Origin: Roseovarius nanhaiticus
GTDB lineage: Bacteria > Pseudomonadota > Alphaproteobacteria > Rhodobacterales > Rhodobacteraceae
Assembly: GCF_900156535.1 (NCBI RefSeq)
Contig: NZ_FTNV01000001.1
Span: 1,178,001 to 1,242,000 of the forward strand
Direction: 5' to 3'
DNA length: 64,000 nucleotides
Positions 44,776-54,865 of this stretch are shown here, piece after piece (the first letter of the stretch is position 1; the number at the start of each line of letters is the position of its first letter). The notes under the pieces were generated by a model. That model saw nothing but the letters and a program-made list of their open reading frames with translations, was not told the origin of the DNA and ran no database searches. Position numbers and translations under genes: made by a program.

Positions 44776-46059
44776 TCAGAGGTTGGGATAAAGCGGGAAG
44801 CGTTCGCAGATTTGTGCAACCTCTTTGCGCACCTTCTCCTCGACGGCCTCGTTGCCATCCGCACCATTGGCCGCCAGCCCGTCAACCACCTCGACGATGA
44901 GATCGGCGATCTTGCGGAATTCGGCCTCCTTGAAGCCGCGGGTCGTGCCTGCCGGGCTGCCAAGGCGCAGGCCGCTCGTCACGGTCGGCTTTTCCGGATC
45001 GAAGGGCACGCCGTTCTTGTTGCAGGTGATATGCGCGCGGCCCAAAGCGGCGTCCGCGACGTTGCCCTTGACGCCCTTGGGGCGCAGATCGACCAGCATG
45101 ACATGCGTGTCGGTGCCGCCGGTGACGATGTCCAGACCGCCCTTCATCAGCTGGTCGGCCATCGCTTGCGCGTTTTTGATGACTTGCTGAATGTAGCCCT
45201 TGAAGGAGGGGTCCAGCGCCTCGCCGAAGGCAACGGCCTTGCCCGCGATCACGTGCATCAGCGGGCCGCCCTGGATACCAGGGAAGATGGCTGAGTTGAA
45301 CTTCTTGGCCAGTGCCTCGTCATCGGTCAGGATCATGCCGCCGCGCGGGCCGCGCAGCGTTTTGTGCGTGGTTGTGGTCGCCACATGCGCGTGCGGGAAG
45401 GGCGAGGGATATTCGCCCGCCGCGATGAGACCCGCAAAATGCGCGACATCGGCCAACACCCAGGCGCCGACCGTGTCGGCGATCTCGCGGATGCGGGCGA
45501 AATCGAGGTGGCGGGGGATGGCGCTGCCGCCCGCGATGATCATCTTGGGCTTATGCTCTTTGGCGAGCGCTTCCATCTGGTCGTAATCGACGTTCAGCGT
45601 ATCGCGGCGCACGCCGTACTGGATGGCGTTGAACCACTTGCCCGACTGGTTGGGTGCCGCGCCATGCGTCAGGTGACCGCCCGCATCGAGGCTCATGCCA
45701 AGGATCGTGTCGCCCGGCTGCAAAAGCGCGGTGAAAACGCCCTGGTTTGCCTGGCTGCCCGAATTGGGCTGCACGTTGGCGAAACCGCAGTTGAAGAGTT
45801 TGCAGGCCCGCTCGATCGCGAGGTTCTCGGCCACGTCGACATGCTGGCAGCCGCCATAATAGCGCCGTCCCGGATAGCCCTCGGCGTATTTGTTGGTCAT
45901 GACGGACCCTTGGGCCTCCATCACCGCAGCCGAGACGATGTTCTCGGACGCGATCAGCTCGATCTCGCTGCGCTGGCGGCCCAGTTCGTTCGTGATCGAG
46001 GCGTAAAGCTCGGGGTCGCGGTCTGAAAGGGACTGTGTGAAGAAACCGGAATCGGACAT
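44776..46059 (-). CDS. glyA: Serine hydroxymethyltransferase
   Basis: A 427-residue PLP enzyme interconverting serine and glycine with tetrahydrofolate. [38 protein letters not shown], and the PLP-lysine region [16 protein letters not shown] are diagnostic. Start ATG 46,059 gives [19 protein letters not shown], the family start. No glycine riboswitch is visible upstream. Confidence 0.95.
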   Translation of the reverse strand: MSDSGFFTQSLSDRDPELYASITNELGRQRSEIELIASENIVSAAVMEAQGSVMTNKYAEGYPGRRYYGGCQHVDVAENLAIERACKLFNCGFANVQPNSGSQANQGVFTALLQPGDTILGMSLDAGGHLTHGAAPNQSGKWFNAIQYGVRRDTLNVDYDQMEALAKEHKPKMIIAGGSAIPRHLDFARIREIADTVGAWVLADVAHFAGLIAAGEYPSPFPHAHVATTTTHKTLRGPRGGMILTDDEALAKKFNSAIFPGIQGGPLMHVIAGKAVAFGEALDPSFKGYIQQVIKNAQAMADQLMKGGLDIVTGGTDTHVMLVDLRPKGVKGNVADAALGRAHITCNKNGVPFDPEKPTVTSGLRLGSPAGTTRGFKEAEFRKIADLIVEVVDGLAANGADGNEAVEEKVRKEVAQICERFPLYPNL

Positions 46060-46246
46060 GACGGGGAGGCTCCCTTGATTTGAAAGGCATTGGCGAATGG
46101 CGTAGCGGAACTGAGGCATCATTGTAAGCTGCGAATGCGACAATTCCATGCGGCAGTGCGGCAGTGCTGGCGGCGCAGGGCGATCTGTGCTGTCATGCCG
46201 CACGCGGATCAAATCGGAGACATTTCAATATGACAGGGCGCCGTTC

Positions 46247-47008
46247 ATGACGCGCAGGATCGCTTTCGTCGCCAGTAGGGCACCTTTGGCCATTGCCGCG
46301 CGTGCAGCACTGGTGGCGCGATACGGTGACGCACCCGAGGATGCGGCAGACGTGATCGTGGCCCTGGGCGGTGATGGTTTCATGCTGCACACGCTGCACA
46401 GCACCCAGGAATTGGACGTGCCGGTCTACGGCATGAATCGCGGCACCGTCGGCTTTTTGATGAACGAATACGCCGAGGACGATCTGATAGAGAGGCTTGA
46501 GGCCGCCGGCGAAGAGGTCATCAATCCGTTGTCGATGCGCGCCGAGTCCGCGGATGGCCAAATGCACCACGCCCTTGCGATCAACGAGGTGTCGCTCTTG
46601 CGTGGCGGCCCGCAGGCGGCGGCGCTGCGCATCTCGGTCGATGGTCTCGTGCGGCTCGAAGAGCTGATCTGCGACGGTGCGCTGGTCTCAACGCCCGCAG
46701 GCTCCACCGCCTACAATTATAGCGCACACGGCCCCATCCTGCCCATCGGCGCGGATGTTCTGGCGCTGACGGCCGTTGCCGCGTTCCGCCCCCGGCGCTG
46801 GCGCGGCGCATTGCTGCCCAAGGCCGCCGTTGTGCGCTTTGATACCTGCGAGCCCGAGAAGAGGCCCGTGATGGCCGTCGCGGATGCCAACTCGGTCGAC
46901 AACGTGCTCTGGGTCGAGATCCGGTCCGAGCCCAGCATCGGGCACCGCATCCTCTTTGATCCCGGTCACGGCCTCGAGGAGCGACTTTTGCGTGAGCAGT
47001 TCGTCTGA
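46247..47008 (+). CDS. nadK: NAD kinase
   Basis: A 253-residue enzyme making NADP from NAD and ATP. Motifs: [16 protein letters not shown] (GGDG), [20 protein letters not shown] and [17 protein letters not shown]. Divergent from glyA. ATG 46,247 fits the family start. Confidence 0.94.
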   Translation: MTRRIAFVASRAPLAIAARAALVARYGDAPEDAADVIVALGGDGFMLHTLHSTQELDVPVYGMNRGTVGFLMNEYAEDDLIERLEAAGEEVINPLSMRAESADGQMHHALAINEVSLLRGGPQAAALRISVDGLVRLEELICDGALVSTPAGSTAYNYSAHGPILPIGADVLALTAVAAFRPRRWRGALLPKAAVVRFDTCEPEKRPVMAVADANSVDNVLWVEIRSEPSIGHRILFDPGHGLEERLLREQFV

Positions 47009-47113
47009 AATAGCCGCGCCCGGACGGAACCTTTCTCGGTGCATTCCGTTGAGGGATCAGAACCGGCGCTGACGATGCGCCGGGTATGAGAACAGACCAG
47101 AAGGAGCGCAGAC

Positions 47114-47311
47114 ATGAACTGGGACACCATCAAAGGCAACTGGAACCAACTGACCGGCGAAGCCAAATCGCAATGGGGCAAGTTGACCGATGACGACGTT
47201 CAGGAAGCTGCCGGCGATCGCGAAAAGCTGGTCGGCAAAATTCAGGAACGCTACGGCATCGCCAAAGACGAGGCCGAGCGCCAAGTGGACGAATTCGCTG
47301 CCAAACAGTGA
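47114..47311 (+). CDS. CsbD-family stress protein
   Basis: A 65-residue charged helical protein beginning MNWDTIKGNWNQLTGEAKSQ, the CsbD signature. Such proteins are general-stress-induced with unclear function. A strong ribosome site and its own terminator suggest a monocistronic message. Confidence 0.93.
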   Translation: MNWDTIKGNWNQLTGEAKSQWGKLTDDDVQEAAGDREKLVGKIQERYGIAKDEAERQVDEFAAKQ

Positions 47312-47343
47312 TAGGTTCACTCCTAAGATCAGTGTCATGATCG

Positions 47344-47376
47344 AAAAAGGTGGTCCCACACGGGGCCACCTTTTTT
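47344..47376 (+). terminator. Rho-independent terminator of csbD
   Basis: GGTGGTCCC pairs with GGGGCCACC over an ACAC loop, followed by six T. Textbook form. Confidence 0.9.
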
Positions 47377-47448
47377 AATGTCGGGTGCTTGCTGTCTGGC
47401 CCTCATTCCCTGCTTTTGCGGCGACCGCGCAACGCTTAGGCTGAATGC

Positions 47449-48111
47449 ATGATCATTTCGCCCGGCCGTAACTACGTCTTCGTGCATATCCCCAAGACAG
47501 GAGGCTCGTCGTTGGCCACTGCGCTGGAGGGGCGGGCAATGCGCGACGATATCCTCATCGGCGACACGCCCAAGGCGCGCAAACGGCGCGGGCGGCTCAA
47601 GGATCTGGCCCCGGCCGGGCGCCTATGGAAGCATTCGACCCTCGCGGATATCGACGGCATCATGCCGTCCGACTGGATGCAGAACGCGCTGGTCTTTACC
47701 TTGGTGCGCAATCCTTGGGACAGGCTGGTCAGCTATTATCACTGGCTGCGTGCGCAGAGCTTCGATCATCCAGCGGTCACAGCGGCGCGCGATGTCGGCT
47801 TTGACGCGTTTCTTGCGCGCCCTGACATCCAGGCTTCGATCCGCGCCAACCCCTACACGCGGTATGTGTACCAGCCGCCGCCCGCGCGTGCGCCGCTTTT
47901 CATCCGGCTGGAGCAATTCTCCAAGGACGCAGCCCCCCTTTGGGAGCATCTGGGATTCGAACTGGACCTGCCGCGCGTGAATACGTCAGAGCGTGCGGCG
48001 GATTATACGCAGTATTACGATGACACGACACGCGGCATCGTCGAATCGATCTGCGCCGAGGATATCGCGCGTTTCGGGTACCGATACGGAAGCTCATTGC
48101 GGAAGCAATGA
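47449..48111 (+). CDS. Sulfotransferase-family protein
   Basis: A 220-residue PAPS-dependent sulfotransferase-like protein. The 5'-phosphosulfate loop VFVHIPKTGGSSLATAL and the 3'-phosphate motif LVRNPWDRLVSYYHWL are clear. Members sulfate glycans or lipids; in roseobacters many orphan copies exist. Acceptor unknown. No membrane segment. Confidence 0.85.
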   Translation: MIISPGRNYVFVHIPKTGGSSLATALEGRAMRDDILIGDTPKARKRRGRLKDLAPAGRLWKHSTLADIDGIMPSDWMQNALVFTLVRNPWDRLVSYYHWLRAQSFDHPAVTAARDVGFDAFLARPDIQASIRANPYTRYVYQPPPARAPLFIRLEQFSKDAAPLWEHLGFELDLPRVNTSERAADYTQYYDDTTRGIVESICAEDIARFGYRYGSSLRKQ

Positions 48112-48247
48112 TTCAGATAATGGCTGACTGTCTCATTCTCGGAAACAATACCTTGCCTTTGCCCCGATCCGGGCGGCAATGGGCCCGAAATACCACGTTA
48201 ACCTTGGATCGTCCGCGCGGAACCTCTGCGCGTGGTATGCTTTGGGA

Positions 48248-48898
48248 ATGACGATGTTCGGATGGCTGGGCAGTGATGAGGCACCGGAGGCCGCCCCCCA
48301 AGTGGGCGCGGCCTCTGGCATGGGGCAGGTCGGCCTTGCCGGATCGGTGCGCGTTGCGGGGCCCGGCGGGTGGCGCGCGGTGCGCAGTGTTGCGCCCGGT
48401 GACATGCTTCTGACATTCGATGGCGGTCTCCAGCGCGTCGAGGCCACTATGAGCGAGCCTGCCTCACCGGCCTGCGGTGTATGCCCCAACGCGCTCTGGC
48501 CCATCGAGGTGCCACCCGGGGCACTGGGTAACCGCGACTTGATGCACCTGGCCGCCGATCAGCCCATCCTGATCGAAAGCGATCTGGCCGAAACACTGAC
48601 CGGCGATCCCTTTGCCATCGTGCCCGCGCGTAGCCTGATGGGCGTGCGCGGCATACACCGCGCGCCGCCTTCGGCCAATGAGGTGGTCGTGACGCTCAGC
48701 TTTGCGGAGGAGCAGATCGTCTTTGCGGCGGGCGGCGCCGCGCTCCATTGTCCCGTCGCCGCCGATCTTCTGGCCGCAACCGGCGCGCCGGCGCGTTACC
48801 CGCTTTTGCCTTTGGAGACCGCGCTGCGCGTCGTGTCGCAACTGGCGCCAGCCACCCTTCAGGCCCGGTCTGCCGGGCTGCCCGGCATCAGATCATAG
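48248..48898 (+). CDS. Hint-domain protein
   Basis: A 216-residue protein whose central part reads as a Hedgehog/intein (Hint) fold: a start SVRVAGPGGWRAVRSVAPGDMLLT, then LAADQPILIESDLAET and LMGVRGI. No Cys at the usual splice-junction +1 (Gly/Ser stands there), so autoprocessing is doubtful. Roseobacters carry many such proteins, often with RTX exoproteins. Start at ATG 48,248 is uncertain. The 3' end overlaps the convergent GST gene by 40 bases. Confidence 0.7.
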   Translation: MTMFGWLGSDEAPEAAPQVGAASGMGQVGLAGSVRVAGPGGWRAVRSVAPGDMLLTFDGGLQRVEATMSEPASPACGVCPNALWPIEVPPGALGNRDLMHLAADQPILIESDLAETLTGDPFAIVPARSLMGVRGIHRAPPSANEVVVTLSFAEEQIVFAAGGAALHCPVAADLLAATGAPARYPLLPLETALRVVSQLAPATLQARSAGLPGIRS

Positions 48899-49494
48899 GG
48901 GTGGCGCCATCCCGGCAGCAGCTCGATCCGGCTCAGCCAGCTGTCGATCGCAGGCCAATCGGCGCGCTCGAACCCGAAAGGCTCGGGATAGAACAGATAG
49001 CCACAGCAGCTGAAATCCGCGTTACTCGGCGTGTCTCCCACGATCCAGTCACGCCCGTCCAGATGTGCGTCCAGCACCCCGTACGCCGCTGCAAGGCGGC
49101 CTTGGGCGAAGGCGATCACATCGGCATTACGCTTTTCGGCGGGCAGGAAGTTCATCAAGAAGCGCGTCATGCCCGCCTGGCTGCTGAGCTTGTGATTGTC
49201 CCACAGCACCCAGCGCAAGATATCGCGTGCCTCGGACGGGTTCGCGCCGCCAAATTTGCCGGATTTTTCGGTGATATGCATCTGGATGAGGCCCGATTGC
49301 GTGATCACCTGGTCGCCATCGACCAGCACCGGCACTTCGCCCATCGGGTTCAGCTTGCGAAACGCCTTGCTGCGCGTTTCACCGTTGAAGAAATCGACAT
49401 AGACTGGCTCCCACTCGAGACCGCTCAGCGCCAAGGGCAGGGCAGCCTTGTAGGCATTGCCCGACTCGCCCATGCAATACAGTTTCAGGCTCAT
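48859..49494 (-). CDS. Glutathione S-transferase family protein
   Basis: A 211-residue protein with a thioredoxin-like N-terminal domain (LKLYCMGESGNAYKAALPLA; cis-proline motif MGEVPVLVDGD) and a helical C-terminal domain (WIVGDTPSNADFSCCGYLF). Likely glutathione conjugation or reduction; substrate unknown. Confidence 0.9.
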   Translation of the reverse strand: MSLKLYCMGESGNAYKAALPLALSGLEWEPVYVDFFNGETRSKAFRKLNPMGEVPVLVDGDQVITQSGLIQMHITEKSGKFGGANPSEARDILRWVLWDNHKLSSQAGMTRFLMNFLPAEKRNADVIAFAQGRLAAAYGVLDAHLDGRDWIVGDTPSNADFSCCGYLFYPEPFGFERADWPAIDSWLSRIELLPGWRHPYDLMPGSPADRA

Positions 49495-49537
49495 GCGCTT
49501 CCTTTCGCCGTGGCGCCCGGTTGGACTTTCGGGCCCT

Positions 49538-49559
49538 GAGTATTTTCAGAACAGTGAAA
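49538..49559 (+). repeat. GAGTATTT...ATGAAA-like intergenic motif, copy 3
   Basis: GAGTATTTTCAG then AACAGTGAAA, upstream of the GST gene on the opposite strand. It faces copy 4, 16 bases away. Confidence 0.55.
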
Positions 49560-49575
49560 CAAGGGCTCTGAGAGC

Positions 49576-49597
49576 TTTCATTGTCCTCCAAATACTC
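49576..49597 (-). repeat. GAGTATTT...ATGAAA intergenic motif, copy 4
   Basis: On the minus strand GAGTATTTGGAGG then ACAATGAAA, preceded by GCCTTCGGCGA exactly as copy 1. With copy 3 it forms a head-to-head pair. Confidence 0.6.
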
Positions 49598-49613
49598 TCG
49601 CCGAAGGCTAGCG

Positions 49614-49808
49614 CTATTTCTTGCGCGCATCCAGTTCCGAGTTGAAGAGCCTCAGCCGGTGGCCGAACGTGTCCTCGTCGATAACGCTGTCGAAATTTTC
49701 AAAGAGAAACGACAGCGCCTCACCCTCGTCGAGGCCCGCCTCCTGGGCGAGGCGGCGCAGCCGGCGATAGCCATCTTCTGTCATGGCGACGTTGAAGCGG
49801 CGGGTCAT
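49614..49808 (-). CDS. Small protein with ribbon-helix-helix-like start
   Basis: A 64-residue protein: MTRRFNVAMTEDGYRRLRRL then AGLDEGEALSFLFENFDSV. The strand-helix-helix pattern is like small CopG/RHH proteins, but the match is weak. A longer start at 49,889 is possible. Function unknown. Confidence 0.5.
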   Translation of the reverse strand: MTRRFNVAMTEDGYRRLRRLAQEAGLDEGEALSFLFENFDSVIDEDTFGHRLRLFNSELDARKK

Positions 49809-49950
49809 GCGAAAGCGTTTGGGCAAGGTCGGCTCCTGCGGGGCGACGGGCGCCGAGTGGCGTGACCGGATTGCAAAAAGGCCGCGCAATGCTGCGCGGC
49901 CTGCCCATCATAAGCGCCGGCCCGGCGGGCGTCACCCCCGGAGAAAGGCC

Positions 49951-50355
49951 TTACTCCGCTGCGTGCGCCGAGCTTCCATCGCGTTCGGCAAGCATCCGGG
50001 CAACCCAGTCCATCTGAGTGCGCAAATCGTTGATTGCGCCGTCAAGCTCGTCGCGCTGGCGCATCATGTCCTCCAGCCGCTCAGCGGCCAATTCCTGCGT
50101 GCGCAGCATCTGGCTGTATTGCTGATCGCCGGCATCGTAGAGATCAAGAAGTTGGCGGATCTGCTCGAGAGAGAAGCCGAAGCGCTTGCCGCGCAAAATC
50201 AGCTTCAGCCGTGCGCGATCACGTTTGGTGAAAAGGCGCTTCTGCCCTTGGCGGATTGGTGCCAGCAGCTCTTTCGCCTCATAAAATCTGAGTGTGCGCG
50301 GGGTCACCTCATAGGTGTCGCACATCTCGCGGATGGTCATGGTATCGCTGCTCAT
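49951..50355 (-). CDS. MerR-family regulator
   Basis: A 134-residue MerR regulator: TIREMCDTYEVTPRTLRFYE winged helix, then RGKRFGFSLEQIRQLLDLYD, and a C-terminal dimerisation coiled coil (about 85-120). No metal-binding cysteines, so it belongs to the metabolite/stress group (in related bacteria often tied to fatty-acid or amino-acid catabolism). Divergent from the MATE gene, 170 bases apart. Confidence 0.88.
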   Translation of the reverse strand: MSSDTMTIREMCDTYEVTPRTLRFYEAKELLAPIRQGQKRLFTKRDRARLKLILRGKRFGFSLEQIRQLLDLYDAGDQQYSQMLRTQELAAERLEDMMRQRDELDGAINDLRTQMDWVARMLAERDGSSAHAAE

Positions 50356-50525
50356 GCGTTTTGGTCCGTCTCGTTATGGTCCCGTTTGGCGGCGAGATAA
50401 TGTACCCAGCGCAAGATGCAACCGGGTTGACGCCTTACGCGGCCCTCTTGTTACGTCACTTTTGCGTGTGGACCTCGCAGGCAAGGGGGGTTGCGCGCAG
50501 GCGAGGGCCCACCAATAACGGGCGG

Positions 50526-51845
50526 ATGAGCCAATCCGCCCATATCCGCCTGACGCATCGCCGGGTTCTGCGCATTGCCTGGCCTATCGTGCTATCGAAC
50601 GCCACCGTTCCGCTGCTGGGCATCGTCGACACCGGGGTGATCGGTCAGCTCGGCGCGGCGGCTCCCATCGGGGCCGTCGGCGTCGGGGCGGTGATCCTGA
50701 CCGCGATCTACTGGATGTTCGGGTTTCTGCGGATGGGCACCAGTGGCCTCACCGCGCAGGCGCGCGGCGCCGGCGACACCAGCGAGGTGGCGGCCATGTT
50801 GACGCGGTCGCTCTTGATCGGGGGTGCGGGAGGGGCACTGGTTCTCTTGTTGCATGTGCCGCTCTTTGCCGGGGCCTTTGCAATCGCGCCCGCCAGCGCC
50901 GAGGTCGAAGGCCTGGCGCAAGACTACATGCGTATCCGTGTTTGGAGCGCGCCCGCGATGATTGCCCTCTTCGGCATGACGGGCTGGCTGATCGCCATGG
51001 AGCGGACGGGCGCGGTCCTGATCATCCAACTGGTGATGAACGGGCTGAACATCGTGTTGAATTTCTGGTTCGTGCTGGGCCTTGATTGGGGCGTGGGCGG
51101 TGTGGCCTGGGCCAGTTTCGTCGCTGAATGGGCAGGTCTGGTTGTGGCCTTCGCGCTCTGCCGGGACGCGTTTCGCGTGCCGGCCTGGCGCGACTGGCCG
51201 CGCGTCTTTGATGCCGTGCGGCTGCGGCGCATGGCCTCGGTCAACAGCGATATCCTCTTGCGCTCGGCCATGCTGGAGGTGGTGATGCTGTCCTTCATCT
51301 TCCTCGGCAGCGATCTGGGAGATGTGACGTTGGCGGCCAATCAGGTGCTGGTGCAGTTTCTCCATGTCTCCAGCTACATCATGGACGGCTTCGCCTTTGC
51401 CGCCGAGGCGCTCGTGGGGCAGGCGGTGGGCGCGCGGGCCAAAGGCGCGGTGCGGCGGGCGTCCATCCTGACCGGCCAGTGGGGGCTGGGCGCAGGTGTG
51501 CTGCTGGCTGCGTGTTTCGCGCTTTTTGGCGCGTTGGCCATCGACGCACTGGCCACCGACGAAGCTGTGCGCGCGGCAGCTCGCAGCTATCTGCCCTGGA
51601 TGGTGGCGGCGCCGCTTTTCGGTGCGGCGGCCTGGATGCTGGACGGCATCTTCATCGGGGCGACGCGCACACGCGACATGCGCAACATGATGGCGCTGTC
51701 GCTGATCATCTACGGCGCATCCCTTTTGGCGCTGGTGCCGCTATTTGGCAATCACGGGCTCTGGATCGGCCTTCTGGTCAGCTATGTCGCGCGAGGGCTG
51801 ACCCTCGGCGCGCGGTATCCGGCGCTGGAGCGTGCGTCTGCCTAG
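50526..51845 (+). CDS. MATE-family efflux transporter, DinF type
   Basis: A 439-residue twelve-helix exporter: RIAWPIVLSNATVPLLGIVD, TGVIGQLGAAAPIGAVGVGA and GTSGLTAQARGAGD are typical of the DinF branch. Different subfamily from the NorM-type copy at 34 kb. It ends four bases into the convergent MFS gene. Confidence 0.9.
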   Translation: MSQSAHIRLTHRRVLRIAWPIVLSNATVPLLGIVDTGVIGQLGAAAPIGAVGVGAVILTAIYWMFGFLRMGTSGLTAQARGAGDTSEVAAMLTRSLLIGGAGGALVLLLHVPLFAGAFAIAPASAEVEGLAQDYMRIRVWSAPAMIALFGMTGWLIAMERTGAVLIIQLVMNGLNIVLNFWFVLGLDWGVGGVAWASFVAEWAGLVVAFALCRDAFRVPAWRDWPRVFDAVRLRRMASVNSDILLRSAMLEVVMLSFIFLGSDLGDVTLAANQVLVQFLHVSSYIMDGFAFAAEALVGQAVGARAKGAVRRASILTGQWGLGAGVLLAACFALFGALAIDALATDEAVRAAARSYLPWMVAAPLFGAAAWMLDGIFIGATRTRDMRNMMALSLIIYGASLLALVPLFGNHGLWIGLLVSYVARGLTLGARYPALERASA

Positions 51846-53461
51846 TCGCTGGTGCGCAGGCGCGAGCCTTGGACCAGCCAGATGGTGAGCAATGGCAGCG
51901 CCACCGTGAGTGCGCCCACAACGATCAGCAGCACCCCCAGTTGGCTGTAATCGGCGGGCACGGTGACGGTGCCCGTCGCCGGATCCGTGACCTCGCGCGT
52001 GACCAGAAACACCTGATTCAGATATTTCGTCCCCAGTGACGACGCAGAAAGCGCAAGATTGGTGAAGGACGCCATGACCGCAAAGAACGTCGCCTTGAGG
52101 TGACCGGGCGCATTGCGCGCGATCCAGGCCAGCATCGGGATGAGGGCGATCTGGCTCAGCGGGCTTTCGGCGGCGGTATCCAGCACAGCGATAAAGCGTG
52201 CATCGACGATGCCGAAGGTGAGCGGCGCCGTGATGTTCTGGATCCCGTAGTATAGCGCGATGTTGGGCAGCGCGAGAATACCGGCGATAATCGTCAGCAC
52301 CAGATAGACGCGCGTCAAACGGCGCTCGGCCATATAGGGGCGCAGCACCAGCATCGCGGCCAGTGTCAGCAGGGCGGCGATCAGGCCCAGCACCGACAGG
52401 AACTGCGCGTCAAAGCCAAGCCCGTCGATCACGAACCACGTCGCGCCGGGGCCGGGCAGGGGCACCGCACGAAAGACGAAGACGATCAGCGCGGTTCCGA
52501 TCAGCATGCGCGCCTGGCCCGGCTCCAGCGCCTGAACCAGCTGGCGCATCAGAAAGATCACGATGGCCATCGAGCCGGCAAAGACGATCTCCTGCGCGAA
52601 AGGCACGTTCAAAAGGCCGACCGCCAGCGACAGCGCCACGAACGCGCCGCCGCCGATAAAGTACCACGGGTTCACCTCGGTCGGCGGGCCGGGGCGCTTC
52701 TCCAGATGGGCGGTATCGATGCCGCGCGCACGGGCATCGGCCAGGGCGCGGCGCCGTTGCCACGCGGCCAGCGCCACGCCCGAGACAGATATCAGCGGCA
52801 CGATCATGGCGATGGCGTAGATGCGGGCATAGATTTCGGCCTTGGCGACCTGAGGCAGATCCTCGACCCCTGCGAAGACGGTAATGTTGATGGCCGAGAC
52901 GATCAGCGTGCCGCCGATCAGCGCGATGCGGCCCAGCGTTTGCATCGTCGTGTGCAGCGCGCGGGAGGTATGCGCATCCAGCTCGTTGCCATCTACGTCA
53001 TGGGTTGGCACCGCCTCGACGGACATGGCGTCCGCCACAGCATCCTGCAAAACCAGCCCGCAAGGCATCAAGAGAGTCGCGGCAATGAACCATGCCTCAA
53101 CCGGCATGACGGCGGCCATGCTATCGGGCGCGGCCACCAGCAGATACATCGTCCCCAGGCTGCACGCGACAAGGCCCGCGCCCAGCCAGACAAGCGCGCC
53201 TTTCCATTTCCAGATGATGTCCACCAGATGCCCCAGCGGCATCTTCAGCGCCCAGGGCAGCCCCGCCCAGAAGGCAAGCCCTGCTAGGAACGCCGCCGAA
53301 AGGCCCAGATACTCCTTGACGAAAAACGTGCCGACGATGCCGGTGATTGTCGAAATACCGTAGGCAAGGTAGACCATCAGCGGCGGCAGATAGGACCAGC
53401 GCATCTGCCGCGCGAGGTCGAAGACGGTCGCATCGATCCATCTGGCGACGGGGGCGATCAT
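51842..53461 (-). CDS. MFS transporter, possibly BT1/folate-biopterin-like
   Basis: A 539-residue membrane protein with twelve or more helices. YLAYGISTITGIVGTFFVKE and LPWALKMPLGHLVDIIWKWK, with GLVLQDAVADAMSVEAVPTH, recall the BT1 (folate-biopterin) branch of the MFS; the substrate remains open. Eight bases from the arsC-like gene, probably one operon with it, pyrD and DUF952. Confidence 0.7.
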   Translation of the reverse strand: MIAPVARWIDATVFDLARQMRWSYLPPLMVYLAYGISTITGIVGTFFVKEYLGLSAAFLAGLAFWAGLPWALKMPLGHLVDIIWKWKGALVWLGAGLVACSLGTMYLLVAAPDSMAAVMPVEAWFIAATLLMPCGLVLQDAVADAMSVEAVPTHDVDGNELDAHTSRALHTTMQTLGRIALIGGTLIVSAINITVFAGVEDLPQVAKAEIYARIYAIAMIVPLISVSGVALAAWQRRRALADARARGIDTAHLEKRPGPPTEVNPWYFIGGGAFVALSLAVGLLNVPFAQEIVFAGSMAIVIFLMRQLVQALEPGQARMLIGTALIVFVFRAVPLPGPGATWFVIDGLGFDAQFLSVLGLIAALLTLAAMLVLRPYMAERRLTRVYLVLTIIAGILALPNIALYYGIQNITAPLTFGIVDARFIAVLDTAAESPLSQIALIPMLAWIARNAPGHLKATFFAVMASFTNLALSASSLGTKYLNQVFLVTREVTDPATGTVTVPADYSQLGVLLIVVGALTVALPLLTIWLVQGSRLRTSD

Positions 53462-53468
53462 GCCTGCC

Positions 53469-53816
53469 TCACCGTGCCAGCAGCGTCAGCACCGCCTCCG
53501 GCGGGCGGCCTATCACGGCGCGGTTTCCGCTCAGCGCAAGTGGCCGCTCGATCAGGATCGGGTGCGCGGCCATGGCGGCGAAGAGCGCGTCGTCGCTGCT
53601 GCCTCGCGTCAGGCCTGCCTCCCTGAAGGCCGCCTCATTGGGGCGCATCATGTCGATTACCTGCCCGCCCAGCAGCGCGTGCGCCGCGCGCAATTCCGCC
53701 TCGCCGGGAGCGTCCTTGAGGTAAAGGCGCAGGGTCACATCCTGACCCTCCAGCAGCGCCTGCGCGGCACGCGATTTTGCGCAGCGCGGGTTGTGCCATA
53801 GCGTGATCACAGCCAC
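53469..53816 (-). CDS. ArsC/Spx-family arsenate reductase-like protein
   Basis: A 115-residue thioredoxin-fold protein with the catalytic Cys in [12 protein letters not shown] and the anion-binding region [20 protein letters not shown]. Could reduce arsenate with glutaredoxin, or be a YfgD-type relative of unknown role; no other ars genes are here. Overlaps pyrD by ten bases. Confidence 0.85.
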   Translation of the reverse strand: MAVITLWHNPRCAKSRAAQALLEGQDVTLRLYLKDAPGEAELRAAHALLGGQVIDMMRPNEAAFREAGLTRGSSDDALFAAMAAHPILIERPLALSGNRAVIGRPPEAVLTLLAR

Positions 53817-54865
53817 TCCTCCCGCCCGGTGCCGACAGCGTCCGCGACCGAAGCGAACCCGTCCGCTTCCAAGAGCCGGTCGAGGCCGCGCGCAATGCGC
53901 GGTACCAGGCTCAGCCCCTCGTAGACCAGCGCCGAATAGAGTTGCACCATTGACGCACCGGCGCGGATCTTGGCGTAGGCGTCTTCTGCCGAGCCGATGC
54001 CGCCGACGCCGATCAGGGGCATCTGGCCTTTCGTCAGCTGCGACAGCCGCGCCAGAACGCGCGTCGACTGCCCGAAAAGGGGCGCGCCCGACAGGCCGCC
54101 CGCCTCTGCGCGGTGCGCGTTCCTCAGCCCGCTGCGATCCAGCGTGGTGTTCGTGGCGATGATCCCCGCCAGCCCGGCGGCCTGTGCAACCTCGGCGATT
54201 TCGGCCAAGCCTGCGTCATCCAGATCCGGCGCGATCTTGAGAAAGACGGGTATGGGCCGCTCCAGCCAGTTGCGCGCCTCCATCACCCCTGCCAGCAGCG
54301 CGCTCAGCGCGGCGCCCCCCTGCAGATCGCGCAGCTTCTCGGTATTCGGGCTCGACACGTTGACCGTCGCAAAATCCAGATGCCGTCCACAATGGGCCAG
54401 CACGCGGGCAAAATCCTCGGCCCGGTCGTCACTGTCCTTGTTGGCGCCAAGGTTGAGGCCGATCACGGCATCCTTGGGCCGCTGGGCCAGCCGATGCGCC
54501 GCCGCTTCCATACCCAGATTGTTGAAACCGAAGCGGTTGATCACCGCGCGGTCCTCCGGCAGGCGAAAAAGGCGGGGGCGCGCGTTGCCCGGCTGCGGCC
54601 GGGGCGTCACGGCGCCAACCTCAATCATGCCGAACCCCGCGCGCGCCAAAGGCGTCAGCGCCTCCGCGTTCTTGTCAAACCCCGCGGCCAGCCCTACCGG
54701 ATTGTCCAGTCTCAGCCCGGCCACCTCGCAGGCCAGGCGCGGCGAGGTCACGCGCCCCGGCAGCGGCATCAGCCCTGCGCGCAGCCCCCTCAGCGCCAGC
54801 CCATGCGCGCGCTCGGGATCGAACTGGCTCAATATGCCAAGGCCGATCCGCTCGACCGCGCTCAT
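53807..54865 (-). CDS. pyrD: Dihydroorotate dehydrogenase (quinone)
   Basis: A 352-residue class 2 DHODH that feeds electrons to the quinone pool in pyrimidine synthesis. [37 protein letters not shown], catalytic Ser in [15 protein letters not shown] and [20 protein letters not shown] are diagnostic. N-terminal amphipathic region for membrane contact is present. Overlaps DUF952 by four bases. Confidence 0.94.
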   Translation of the reverse strand: MSAVERIGLGILSQFDPERAHGLALRGLRAGLMPLPGRVTSPRLACEVAGLRLDNPVGLAAGFDKNAEALTPLARAGFGMIEVGAVTPRPQPGNARPRLFRLPEDRAVINRFGFNNLGMEAAAHRLAQRPKDAVIGLNLGANKDSDDRAEDFARVLAHCGRHLDFATVNVSSPNTEKLRDLQGGAALSALLAGVMEARNWLERPIPVFLKIAPDLDDAGLAEIAEVAQAAGLAGIIATNTTLDRSGLRNAHRAEAGGLSGAPLFGQSTRVLARLSQLTKGQMPLIGVGGIGSAEDAYAKIRAGASMVQLYSALVYEGLSLVPRIARGLDRLLEADGFASVADAVGTGREEWL

